DNA of 56,691 bases from positions 942,370 to 999,060 of the forward strand of contig NW_009799099.1 of assembly GCF_000213175.1 (NCBI RefSeq). The letters run 5' to 3'. Below are positions 1 through 10,431 of this stretch, in pieces (position 1 is the stretch's first letter; each line of letters opens with the position of its first letter). The stretch is from Neurospora tetrasperma FGSC 2508. Taxonomy: Eukaryota > Ascomycota > Sordariomycetes > Sordariales > Sordariaceae. The position numbers were made by a program, and so were the translations under genes. Under the pieces are notes generated by a model. That model was not told the DNA's origin, did not search any database, and saw only the letters and a program-made list of their open reading frames with translations.

Positions 1-706
1 CTCCCCCCACCCTGGCCCTTTTCCGTCAAGTCACGTCAGCATTCGGCACATTAGGACAGCAGTCGTCTCGTCACCCTTGAGAACATCGCGGAGGCGGCTT
101 CCAACTTCTCATTCGCCAAATGACAACCATCATACGGTCCTCGGTCGGTGGGCTCCGCCAACCTGCGAAGCCAACGGGAGAATCACATCCATTGCCACAC
201 CCACAGTCAAAACACCAGGCCCAGTATAAACAAGATGAAGGGTAGTTCTTCGGATATTGATGGTGGAGCCCATGCTATGTCAAGGATCATGACGGTAGAC
301 GGTCCATGTGGTCAAACTAGAGGTCTGGGATAGACATTACCTGAGGCTGCTCAAGTCCTGGCGCAACGGCTGGGCAAATGGGCTTGCTTCCCCAGTTCAC
401 GCTATATGCACGCGCATCTCCAAACAACGGCTACAAACATGCTTCCGCATCACACTGATTGGTAGCTCTTGGGTTCGCGTGTAGCCATATGCGGATTCGC
501 TCAGGATTTGGGTGTCTAAAGGGCTAGGCGGCTGGGGCTGTTTGCTTGATCACTCGCAATGTCTTTCTTACATCCGCATTTCATCTCATCGAGCCCACGC
601 ATTCTTCACTGCCCTCATGTTACGCTTACTCGTTCATATCCAGGTATCATGGATTGCTCAAAGATGAAGTTGACTAACGTCTTGCGCGTGCGCTTGTGTC
701 TTATAG
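1..706. other. Upstream region of the Hrp1-like gene, exons unresolved
   Basis: No confident coding exon is visible here. The first recognised Hrp1 exon at 707 is preceded by an intron end: a TGACTAAC branch-like site at 671-678 and a TTATAG acceptor at 701-706. The N-terminal coding part must therefore lie in this stretch or before position 1. A second pyrimidine-rich acceptor-like site (CATATCCAG, ending near 643) suggests another short exon, but I could not find an in-frame join that gives a sensible sequence. Confidence 0.5.
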
Positions 707-2407
707 GAAGATGTTCATTGGTGGCCTGAACTGGGAGACTACAGACCGTAAGCCTTGCCATTTTCCCTGTCCTCCCCTCATGGTGATGGTTGCCCTCAAG
801 GGGCACCATATGTACCATATGGTATTCATGACAGATGGACTGATACCGGTCTTGTGACTTTTTAGAATCACTGAGAGATTACTTCTCGCAGTTCGGCGAG
901 GTTGTAGAATGCACCGTTATGAGAGATGGCGCCACCGGTCGCTCGCGTGGCTTCGGATTCCTTACCTTCAAGGACCCAAAAACAGTGAACATTGTTATGG
1001 TCAAGGAACACTACCTTGACGGCAAGATCGTACGTTTCCCCGCCATAGCTCGTCTAACCCGTCAAATAAGTGGCCACTAACTCATTCTCCTTATAGATCG
1101 ACCCGAAGCGCGCCATTCCCCGCGATGAGCAAGAGAAGACTTCCAAGATCTTTGTTGGCGGCGTTTCTCAGGAGACTACGGACCACGAGTTCCGCGAGTA
1201 CTTTGCCCAATTCGGCCGTGTCGTCGATGCCACCCTCATGATGGATAAGGACACTGGCCGTCCCCGTGGTTTCGGCTTCGTCACCTTCGAGTCCGAAGCC
1301 GGCGTTGAGGCGTGTCTCTCTGCCAACCTTGAGATCCATGGTAAGCCCATCGAAGTCAAGAAAGCCCAACCCCGCGGCAACCTGCGCGAGGAGGCTGAGG
1401 AAGCTGCTCGTCGCGGCGGCGGCAAGTTCGGCCAGCGCCGCAGCGGTCAGCAAGGCGGTGGCATGGACGACGGCTCCGGTCAAGGCGGTATGAATGTCAT
1501 GGGCGGCATGGGCGGCGCCGGCACCGCCGGTATGACACCCCAACTTATGGCCCAGTACCTCCAGCGGATGCAGCAGGCCTTCCAGATGATGCAGCAACAG
1601 ATGGCCATGAACAGGGGCATGCAAAATCCCATGGTTCAAATGATGCAGATGCAGCAGATGCAACAAATGCAACAACAGATGATGGCCGCTCAGCAAGCCC
1701 ATGCCGCGGCTCAGGCGGGTGCAGGACAGCAAGGCAGCGGTGGCCGCGCTGGTAGTGTCGGCGCGGGTCAGGGGCCTAACGCGCAAAACCCCCAGGCGAT
1801 GGCCGCCGCCATGGGCATGAACCCGGCGATGATGCAGCAAATGATGGGCGGCGCTGGCGGTCCCGGAGCCGGTGGTGCTGATGGAGGTGCCGGTGGTCCT
1901 AAAGGGGGATTCGGCGGCTTCGACGGACAGCAGGGCTTCGATGGCCAGCAGCGTGGTCCCGGCGGCGGTAACCGCGGTCCTCGCAACGATCCCGCTGGTG
2001 GAAACTACGGCGGTGGAATGCCTGGTGCTGGAGCGGGCTACAACATGGGAGCCACCAGCTGGGAGGGCATGTACGATGACGTCCCCCAACCGATGATGGG
2101 CGGTCCCGGTTTCGGTCCTGGCATGGGTGGCATGGGTATGGGTATGGGCGGCGGCATGGGCGGTGGCGGTGGTGGTGGAGGACGTGGTGGTTTCCATAAG
2201 GGTCGCGGCCATCATCACGGCAGCGGCGGTGGTCATCAGCAGGGCGGCCATCAAGGCTCGCATTCACCCGGCGGACCGGTCGACCCGGCCAGCGCACCTC
2301 CTCCTAACGCCCCTACGGGTCCCAAGAACGCTGGCAAGCCTGGTGCGAACTATCGCGGTGGTGGAAGGGGTGGATCCAGGGGCTTCCATCCTTATGCTCG
2401 GGGTTAA
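707..2407 (+). CDS. Hrp1/Nab4-type hnRNP with two RRMs (5' part missing)
   Basis: RNA-binding protein expected to act in mRNA 3'-end cleavage and polyadenylation (CF IB role of yeast Hrp1) and in nuclear export. Exons: 707-747, 866-1029, 1097-2407; the joins restore one frame giving 504 visible residues. RRM1 starts with [13 protein letters not shown] and has the RNP1 motif [13 protein letters not shown]2 starts with [13 protein letters not shown] and has the RNP1 motif [10 protein letters not shown]. The two RRMs are separated by a short linker ending in PRDEQEKTS, the Hrp1/Musashi-like arrangement. After RRM2 comes a long low-complexity tail: a Met/Gln-rich block (about 1555-1710), Gly-rich blocks, then His/Gly and RGG-like repeats up to the stop. 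The N-terminal region before RRM1 is not found. Family identity is strong; the exact 5' structure is unknown. Confidence 0.9.
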
Positions 2408-4056
2408 AAGACTTTCGTGTAGAATGTGCGATGATAAAGCGCGCGCTTCATCATCGATTGGGATATCCCTGACAGAAACAAGTGGACGAAAGAAGGCCTT
2501 CAGCTCCTTGTCTCGAGAAACCACCCCCAAGCTGCCAGCCTGGTACAAGAGATCAATATGAAAACAACCCTGACAGCCACCGAACAACAACATTCAATAC
2601 GAGACAACCGGCGTGGCCAGGCTATATTCATTCCCCATGAGTAACAGCGACGGGGAGAAAGTTGCGCGGTGGATTTGACGGATACAAATGAGCTTAGGGG
2701 CGATGGACGAAAGGAAGGAAGGAAGGAAAGAAGGAAGGGGGGATAGTGGCTGAAGGACCGAAATGGCGTTGGAGTTTATAATCAATCACCGCTTTATTCT
2801 TGTGTTATTCTTTGGTTGTTTTGGTTCATTGCTCACTTATAAAGTCACAAATAAGTCATGGTGGTTTTTTTTAGTCTTTTCAATTTACAGGCTTTTTTTT
2901 TTTTTTACGTTTCATGAAATTCCAGTTGTACACTACTACAAGAATGTTTACTTGTCTTTTTTTCGTATTATCATCGTACAGTCTAAGAAACTAATACATG
3001 AAAAACAACCCACGTTAATCATGTGCTTCTTGGGGGCTTCTGTGACGTTGATGGAGCTACTCGTCTGGGCTAGAAAGGCCCTCCAGACCCGGGTGTGACT
3101 GGCGTGTCGAGCCCACACAAGTATCCTCAGTCATGAAGGTGGGTTAATTTATATTCTGCCCTCTGGCTAGGCCACGTTTGTGTGAAAAAGGTATCTTTAA
3201 ACCAACTTCTAGAATACGTGACCTTTCTCATGTTAGAAATGTCTATCTATCTACTGACCTACGACACACTCACTGGTCGGCACTAACTAGGTACATTAGA
3301 TCAGGGAATTGTTTTGGTTTCCTAGTTAGCTAGCTAGCTAGAGAAGATAGTACCAAACAGAATGCATATCTAGGTAGGTACGGCAAAAGTAAATTCTTTC
3401 GAAAAGTTCCTTCTCATCCTCCCCTTTCCGCTTCTTTCTTTTTGGGGGTGGACATTCATTGTCATGTGCCATGTTGATGATGGTGTCTTGTTTAATTCAT
3501 AGGTCCATTGTTTAAAGTATGATCTTCCCTGTGGCGGGTGCACTTCGTGAACTGCGCAAGTGGGATCCACTTACATACAAGGCCTTGTTCAACGAGGGGG
3601 CCAGGATGGACTAGTCGCATGTAACTCACATTTGTCCGAGGGGGGGATAGGTGTTGGTGATATCTTGCAGTGTATCTTGGGGGCGCGCCACAAGAACTGT
3701 TGTCTTCTGACACTTGGTTTAGTTTGGAGAAAAGTGTTCGATATCGACATTGTCGACCCCAGAATAATGGACAGAGCGTTCGAGTGCCATAGCGGTTCGC
3801 CTGTTATTCATTGGCAGAGGGAGTGCGAGATGAGGCATAGAATAATTATCTGGTGCTTCAAGAAGCGCGCGTTGAAAAGGGAAAAAAAATATAAAAAAAA
3901 TAGAACATTACAAGCCTGATCCTGACTGACTGACTGCAGTGAACTCCTACATGAACTCCATTTGCCCAATTTTCCCAAAGTCCATGCAATTCCATGGCCA
4001 TACAATTACTCGTACCTAGAACAACATCCTCTGACTAATCTTGCTCACTCACTCAC
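2408..4056. other. Convergent intergenic region (Hrp1-like / NASP-like)
   Basis: This is the 3' flank of two genes that face each other. It holds a purine tract of GGAA/AAGG units (2709-2742), T-rich runs (2860-2910), a TAGC microsatellite (3326-3341) and a CTCA tetranucleotide run (4044-4063) that overlaps the NASP-like stop codon. No supported gene is seen. Confidence 0.6.
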
Positions 4057-5557
4057 TCACTCCTCCTTCACCTTCTTAGCCTCTGGAGCACCCTCCTCGG
4101 CCGGCGCAGCCTCGCTCTCAGCCTTTCTCTTCTTCTTCACCAACCCCGTCAAATCATTCGCCTTCTCCTTGACCTCCTCAGCGACCTTCAAAGAACTCTC
4201 GCCCTTAGTTCCAGAGACAGGCGCAGCGATTCCCAAAGCCTCATTGATATCAATAGGCGGCTTCCTCAGATCTACCAGCCTCTGCTCCATATCCGAAATT
4301 ACCTCCTTCACGTCGGCAATCTGCCGGCGCGTCGCGTCGTTGTCCTCGGGGTTGTGCGTGCTGGCCAGTTCTACTTCTTTGTTCTGCAGCTTGAGCTTGG
4401 TGGAGGCGATGGCGGCTTCGAGCTCGGCGGCGGCTTCGTCGCGGAGGGCTTGGTCTACCACGCCTGCACCACCCGCGCCGGCTTTTTCTGAGGGGACGGC
4501 GGAGTCGTCGTCGGAAGACTTGGTTACGGAGGCAAATTCGAGAGCGAGGGAGAGCTTGAAGTGTGCTTCGGCAATGATTTCAGAGTCTTGGGTATAGAGC
4601 TGTTGTTTGTATTTGAGGGAGGCGCGGGAATCGGTTATGGCTGCTGGGTATCTGTGGGAGGGAGAGGGGGGGAAGGGATTGTTGGTTAGTACCTGGGTAT
4701 GTTTTGAGGTGACAAGGAGGGAGACAAAATGCTTACCTCTCGTTCTCGAGCGAGATCTCGGCCAAGAGGTCATGCAGATCGCCTAAGCGCTCCTTGATGT
4801 GCTTGATCAGAGGCGACGCCTCAGTAGTGGTGGCAGCCTCGTCGCTTTCCTTCTCCTTGCCCTTGCCTTCTTCTTGGGTCTTTTGCTCGGCTTCTAGTGT
4901 CGCGAGCTTCTTCTCAAAGAGAACACGCGCAAGGTCGAGGACCTGGAACGCCACGGCGAGATCATCGTCCTCTTCGTCTTCTTCCTCGCCCTCCTCGGCA
5001 TCTTCGTCGTCGTCCTCCTCCTCCTTATCCGAGTCGTCAAAATTCTCGTCGCCCTCAAAGTGGAAGAGGGGCTTCTTCTCCGGATTGGGCTCATCCTTAT
5101 GGGCAACCTCCTTGGCCGCCTCGGCGATGGAAGCTTGCGCGCCCTTAGTCGCCTGCTCTACCGCGTCCTTGATCAAGGATGATGAACCCTCTTCTTTCTC
5201 TTCTGTGGCGGCCTTCTTTTGCTTCTTGGACTTGGCCGCCTTCTTCTCGGGTTTGGGTTCGGGCGCGCGGCCACCAAGAACGTCGCTCTTGCTCTGGCCG
5301 ACCTTGAACAGGGCGCGGCCGTAGAGGAAGAGGATCTCGGCGTTGTCGGGGTTCATCTCGCCGTTCATCTCGGCCTGCATCTCGGCGGCTTGGGCGTACA
5401 GCTCAGCGGCCTCATCGTAGTTCTTTTGCGCGTACTGGGCGGCGGCGTGGGCGGAGAGATCGGCGAGGGAGACCTTGAGGGATAGCGCAGCTTCCTCGGC
5501 GTTGAGCTCGACGATCGGGGTCGCGGTGCCGCTTGCGGCGGGGGTGGGTGTTGACAT
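4057..5557 (-). CDS. NASP/Sim3/Hif1-type histone H3-H4 chaperone (SHNi-TPR)
   Basis: Nuclear chaperone expected to bind H3-H4 and deliver it for acetylation and chromatin assembly (Hif1 in yeast, Sim3 in fission yeast, NASP in animals). Two exons on the minus strand: 5557-4737 and 4651-4057, intron 4652-4736 (GTAAGC donor, CCACAG acceptor), giving 471 residues. An N-terminal TPR (about residues 20-75, with KNYDEAAELYAQAAE) is followed by a Lys-rich linker and a very acidic block of Asp/Glu (about 170-200), which interrupts a second TPR, as in NASP. The SHNi-TPR continues across the intron (YPAAITDSRASLKYKQQLY). A coiled-coil helix and a basic KKKRK nuclear-localisation-like stretch close the protein. 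The start was taken at the first Met after upstream sequence that does not look like coding. MCB and CCAAT elements lie upstream. Confidence 0.88.
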
Positions 5558-5742
5558 TGGGATGTGTGTTTGGGATAATTGATGTTTGGTGTGTGTGACA
5601 ATGTCTCGATCCTGAGATTGGGAATATCGATTTGGTGAAATGGAAGTTGGAAGGAAGATCCAAAGCAAGAGTTACAGAGTTACAGAGAGCTTCACAGAAG
5701 TTTAGAAGCTGTGACGCGATGGAGATCAGTCCACCCCCAAAG

Positions 5743-5748
5743 ACGCGT
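5743..5748. promoter_or_regulatory. MluI cell-cycle box (ACGCGT)
   Basis: The hexamer ACGCGT is the palindromic MCB site bound by MBF at G1/S in fungi. It lies about 186 bp upstream of the NASP-like start codon. A related ACGCGA occurs at about 5713-5718. Expression with S phase would fit a histone chaperone. Function is inferred from the motif only. Confidence 0.4.
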
Positions 5749-5751
5749 CTG

Positions 5752-5798
5752 ATTGGCTAATTGTGCTGTAAGGTAAAATGGATGCCGCTGTTCATTGG
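5752..5798 (-). promoter_or_regulatory. Two CCAAT boxes
   Basis: ATTGG occurs at 5752-5756 and 5794-5798, so on the minus strand these are CCAAT boxes 195-240 bp upstream of the NASP-like start codon. This distance is usual for the HAP/CBC complex. The first one lies next to the ACGCGT box. Confidence 0.4.
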
Positions 5799-6609
5799 CT
5801 GTTTTCAACTCTTTTCAACCCTTGACTTACTGGAAATGTGGGGCGCGAGAGCAAACAGCAGACCAACAGCAGACGACAATCGTGATCGATGGCGAGAGCT
5901 TCCCTTTCATTATGCTCTCTGAAGCTGTTCATGAAATTTCTGAGTCATTATCAAAATTAACTGATCCGTTGACCCTAACATCTCATTCCATTGCCAAAAC
6001 TGAATTTGGTTCTGGAAGCTCTCTCTGCTCCAAGGTCAGTCAGTCTAAGTTGGAAACGAAGCCAGGGTTAGGGTCATGACGTAGGACCTTTTGGCAGGCA
6101 CTCTTGTCCTCCCGCTCTTGCTTCCCTTCTTCGATACCTCTACCCCTCGGACCCCTCAACTCAACTCATTTCCTCCCTTCTCCAGCCTTGTTCAGCCTGG
6201 TCACTTCAAATTTTCTCCCAAGCGCCAAAAGCATTCCTCAATCTCAAGCCGGTGGGCGGTTTTCAAACATTTTGGCTAGCGCGTTCCAGCCTGTTTTCAC
6301 GGTTCATCAATCTTGAGAGTTGGCCCCATTAATCCGTCTATAACATCTGGTTTTGGTGGTTTCTGGTGAGTGTCGTAATCCTATGCAGCAGCTCTCGTTT
6401 ACTGTATCTTGCCATTGCCTTGGGCAAGTCAGCAAGTGATTGAGGATTATAAATCAGCACCACAGTATTTCACCTTGGCCCTTCATGCGCCGCTGTCGTG
6501 GTTGTAGGTCACCTGTTCTAATATTAAGTGGACAGAACACTCCGTCTTGACAGCCCAGTAAACACACATTCAGAACATCAAACAACCAAGGGTCTCATCA
6601 ATTGCCAAG

Positions 6610-8023
6610 ATGCTTCAAGCAATCGATAACGTTCATGATCGCCAATTCTTGGCGGCAGAGCTCGCTTCATCAGCCACCCTCGCTGCTGAACTTGCGCAGC
6701 CGGAGATCAAAAATATCCTCCTGGCGTATGTAACACCGTTACCTCTGAAGCTCTACCCAAACCGTACGACTGCTAACAGCGAGGTATCCAGTGCTTCCGG
6801 CTCCGTAGCCACCATCAAGAGCAAGTCGTCATATCTGTATGGCACAACTTGAGTAAATGACTGACCATGTCCTCGCCCCATAGTCCCTGAAATTGTCAAG
6901 GCTTTGGCCAGGCACGGCGACAAGATTCGCATTCGCATTATTCTCACACACTTCGCCAAACACTTCCTCGGCGGCCAAAGTAAAGAACAGCCCGTCTACT
7001 CCTCTCTGTTGGACTACCCCCATGTGGAAGCTATTTACGATGATGCCGATGAATGGGGTCCCGAGCCATGGCAGCGCGGAGCGAGTATTCTCCATATTGA
7101 GCTACGAAGATGGGCAGATATCCTTGTTGTTGCGCGTGGGTTCTTCATTTCTCTACGGTTCAAAGCCCCAACGTGTTGTGTTCCTTCTGTACTGACCTAG
7201 TTACTTGATGTTCCAAATAGCCCTCAGCGCCAACACGCTTGCCAAAATCGTCAACGGAATGAGCGATAATCTTCTGACGTCCGTGATAAGAGCATGGGAC
7301 ACAGATTCGAGTATCGACAACAAGAAGAAGGTCATTATGGTTGCACCGGCAATGAACTCTGTGCGTATCTTACGTTCTCGATACTGACCCGGTCCAAACT
7401 GGGGAATGTCACCATCGAAAAACTGACACTCGCATGTTGCCAGGCCATGTGGAGGCATCCCATCACCGCGAAGCAGATTCGAGTGCTGCAAGAAGAATGG
7501 GGAGTCAGGGATCCTGAGCCAAGTGAGGGCGACACTGCGGGTGTTGCTGTGGCTAACGGTTGGTTCCAGGTTGTCATGGTATGATTGACCTCGTTCTGTT
7601 GACTAGAAAAATCTGATGCTGACCATTTGGAACCACCACAGCCGATTGCAAAGTACGCTGGATCACAAAGATGCCCTCCAAAGCTATATATTATCGAATG
7701 CATTGCTAACATAGGTTCACCAGGACTCTTGCATGTGGTGATACAGGAGGTAAGCAAAGCTCCGATCCTTTTCCCTCTTGATCTTTCCGTGGCTGGTTGA
7801 AATCCACCATGTTGACTTGTCATTGTGCTAACTTGCTGGTCTATAGATGGTAAGCTACAACGCATTTCTATTGACAGAACAACGAGAAGCTGGGCGTCAT
7901 TCCATCTTCGCGCATTGACGATTCACGGCGTGTGCAAATAGCTAACGTTGTGTGAATACAGGAGCTATGGCATCCGTCGACACCATCGCAGAAGCCATTG
8001 AGAGCCGGCTCGGCCTTGAGTAG
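6610..8023 (+). CDS. Phosphopantothenoylcysteine decarboxylase (CoA synthesis)
   Basis: Flavoprotein (HFCD family; Cab3/Sis2/HAL3 group) that decarboxylates 4'-phosphopantothenoylcysteine to 4'-phosphopantetheine in CoA synthesis. Proposed exons: 6610-6725, 6792-6820, 6884-7135, 7221-7360, 7444-7578, 7642-7652, 7724-7749, 7847-7849, 7962-8023; the sum is 774 nt, 257 residues. Family signatures: AASGSVATIK flavin-binding start, the active-site His expected in the first third (THFAKHFL region), PLSANTLAKI, the substrate-clamping PAMNSAMW motif split by intron 4, and ACGDTGDGAM near the C terminus. Unlike yeast Sis2/Vhs3 it has no long acidic extensions. Two joins are unusual: a GC-AG intron (6821-6883) and a 3-nt exon (7847-7849) needed for the ACGDxGxGAM spacing. 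ATG 6610 follows an in-frame-compatible CCAAG context. Confidence 0.9.
6821..6883 (+). other. GC-AG intron in the PPC decarboxylase gene
   Basis: The intron starts GCAAGT after exon end ATCAAGA and ends CCCATAG, with a CTGAC branch-like site at 6861-6865. Only this junction joins ...SGSVATIK to IPEIVKAL in frame; no GT donor nearby gives the conserved sequence. The donor fits the strong consensus of GC donors. Confidence 0.8.
7847..7849 (+). other. Inferred 3-nt microexon (ATG)
   Basis: The triplet lies between CTATAG and GTAAGC. The intron before it (7750-7846) and after it (7850-7961) each have canonical ends and a GCTAAC branch-like site. Including it gives ACGDTGDGAM, the spacing ACGDxGxG(A/R)M known in this family. 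Skipping it keeps the frame but loses one residue of that motif. Confidence 0.7.
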
Positions 8024-10068
8024 TAAAGCATCGCATGCAACTTGTTACGCGACGTTGCCGTCCGATACATTTAAAGTGGCAGACGCTGTGGACGAGGACG
8101 CTGGGCAACTGAACGGGACATTGGCATTACCGACACCGCCTATCCTGTGTTGTGGTCTATTCTTTCGCAGTCTCTTTTTTTAACTGTTTACGATCTGACA
8201 TTGAACATTTTGCATGGTTGAAACCTCGTTCAGAGAGAAACATTTGAGGCAGTAAGGATTGGATCTGAAGCACGAATTTAGTGGAGGTTCGGGTGCCGGC
8301 ATATGGTTCGGATTTCGGAACAAAGCCTTTGAAATTCGATCAAGTCCAGTTTTCCAGTAGTCCCCAATTCTACGTTTCATGCTCCTGGTGTTGCTGGAGA
8401 TCAAAGGAAAAGAAATGTTTGACGTGACACAACATGGGTAAGACGTCCGTCAAGGTTTCATTCCATACCCCCAAGTCGGTTGACTTTCACGACCATGACG
8501 ACAAAGACAACGCAAAGATATACGCTCCGTACTACTCAACAGCAATGGTTTCGAGCAGTTATCCAATTTATCGAATGCTACAAATCCTTCAGGCGCAAGT
8601 TTTCGCCTTTTCAACGGGTTTCGAGCCTGGGTGATCGAGAAACGAGTCCCTAACAGATCTGTGTGCATAGTCAGGTACGTATCTGTTAATGCGCAGAACT
8701 GACGTTGAGGACCCTGAGCGTAGACCCACTTATCTTTTGCTGTCTGAACGCTGATTGGTCTGTTGCTTGGTGTAAGTCTGCCCGTTTTGAACATCGAGTT
8801 CGCCTCGACGACACCACTCGAAGTTGAGCCGGGCGATTCGCCTTGTGTAGGTCTGATGATGGCAGATTGGATGGTATTACTGGCGAAGGTACCTCAGCTA
8901 GATTCTCTCTCCTTCCTTTTTTCTTTTTTCTTTTTGTCGAGACCTTTTGGAGTGGTCCTCGAGTGTTCATCTAACTGGTCTGGCGGTTTAACTATTGGCC
9001 TTGTGGACTTTTGCGGTGCGCCCGGTTGCCGTTTCGTGAGCTTATTCCGGTACCTACTCAAGTGCGCATCTTGGGCAGTTAAGTTGGGGCCATTCCGTCA
9101 ACAGTGAAGGGACAGCACGCACATCTCGTCATGCAGGCATTCTAACTCCGATTGTGGTGCTCATTCTTCAGCAGACGGGGTCCCCGAAATGTTATCAAAA
9201 CTTGAAAGCTCTTCGTCGTCGCAAGGATAGCAGGGTTAAGGTGCCATTGCTCATCAACTGGGCACATAGAAACCCAAGGACATCGTCTTACTGCGGGCGT
9301 CTTCTACTTCTCGAGAAAGTAGGTAGTCGGACATGAATGGGTCTTGCGTCATGTCCGGAGTGGGGGGGTGTCTGGTACATGCAAGCATCATAATATTAAT
9401 CTTCAGACCCCCGAATTCTGAGCGAGACGTGCGTATTTTACACACAGTGGTCGCAGCGATACCCCTTTCTCATCGTCGAATGCTGGGTAATCTACCCTAA
9501 ACTCTCCCTCCTTACGACGGCATTGTAACAGATACACAATTACGGCCGTCGTAGAGCGAATGTACGCATACTTTCGGCCCTTGGCGTGCCTGAGGGTGAT
9601 TGTGTGTGCCTTTTCTGATCCAACTGCCTCTTCTCTGCATTTTCTGATCTCTCTTTGCGTCTCCGCCTTGCTTAGAGTTCCCGTCCGTTTAAAGGGAACA
9701 TAATGGGCTTACGCATGCCCTCTTGGACAAGTGCTAGCACATCATCTCAATTTCTTTAATTACTTAGATGAGCGCTCCGTCTCATCTTTCCTCTATTCTC
9801 GTTCATCCTTATCTCCATCCCAACCTTCATTTTGCCTCCAAGGCAAGGGAAACTGGGCCCCTCTTCCCGAAAAGACTATCTCTTTTCAAAGCCCTTTATC
9901 AACCTTGTTGATACAGATATCAAGACCATAATCTGGTATCGCTAGCCCGTACGCATACATGCTACTGCATCATTCAGTCAACTATTGATCCCGATAACGA
10001 CTCGCAACGGCAGCGTCGACGGCGTCTATCTACCTACCTCCATGGTCCGAGTATTAGAGTGATACAAG
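8024..10068. other. Intergenic region
   Basis: 3' flank of the decarboxylase gene and start of a long gap. Short open frames exist but none has a family resemblance, consistent splice signals or extended length. No RNA gene recognised. Confidence 0.5.
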
Positions 10069-10431
10069 ATGGACAACCGGCAGAACTTCAACATGAGCAT
10101 CCGCAACGTCGTGAATTCAACGACTACGCCCCAGTCGGGGCAATCCGACTACCATGGGAATCCTGAACTTCGCACAACGGGCGCATCGGGCGCCCAACAC
10201 GCTTACCAGCAAGTTGCTTGCCATCTTGACTTTGCCAGAAATCAGCTGCTGACTCCAGACTAGTCCTTCCACTTCGGACTTCACTTTCCGGCCTACTGCT
10301 GGATTCAATGTGCCCCGCCACTTTGAGAGAGCCCAGTTTACCACCGGCGCGCCAGTTGACCACCCGGGGATGACGTACGAGGGGACAAATTACACCATGG
10401 CCCCTCAACCCTTCGGGGTTAACAATCGAAC
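10069..10431 (+). CDS. Coding-like segment, unidentified (possible two exons)
   Basis: I do not recognise this. An ATG at 10069 in a good context opens a frame starting [15 protein letters not shown], rich in Ser/Thr/Gln/Asn, which closes at 10261-10263. A second frame from 10259 reads [19 protein letters not shown] and on to [20 protein letters not shown], ending at a GTACGT donor at 10432. A 46-nt intron at 10213-10258 (GTTGCT...CTCCAG, CTGAC branch-like) would join the two in phase. The composition resembles disordered N-terminal parts of fungal regulators. Downstream exons are not resolved. It could also be a leader of the gene at 11405 or a decayed gene. Confidence 0.3.

Larger units (their letters stand above)
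5558..6609. other. Divergent promoter region (NASP-like / PPC decarboxylase)
   Basis: About 1.05 kb shared by two divergent genes. It holds an ACGCGT box and two reverse CCAAT boxes on the NASP side, listed separately. A telomere-like GGGTTAGGG at 6065-6073 is followed by TCATGACG. CT-rich stretches near 6110-6200 and 6540-6600 are typical of fungal leaders. No supported gene. Confidence 0.5.

Noticed and set aside
1091-2263. A 390-codon open frame antisense to the Hrp1-like gene
   Set aside because: It is His/Thr/Ala-rich low complexity, the mirror of the Met/Gly/Gln-rich tail, and spans an Hrp1 intron end.
7711-7723. Alternative acceptor at 7714 for the sixth intron of the decarboxylase gene
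   Set aside because: The AG is only a few bases after the GCTAAC branch site and would insert three residues into the conserved KTLACGD motif; the AG at 7723 fits better.
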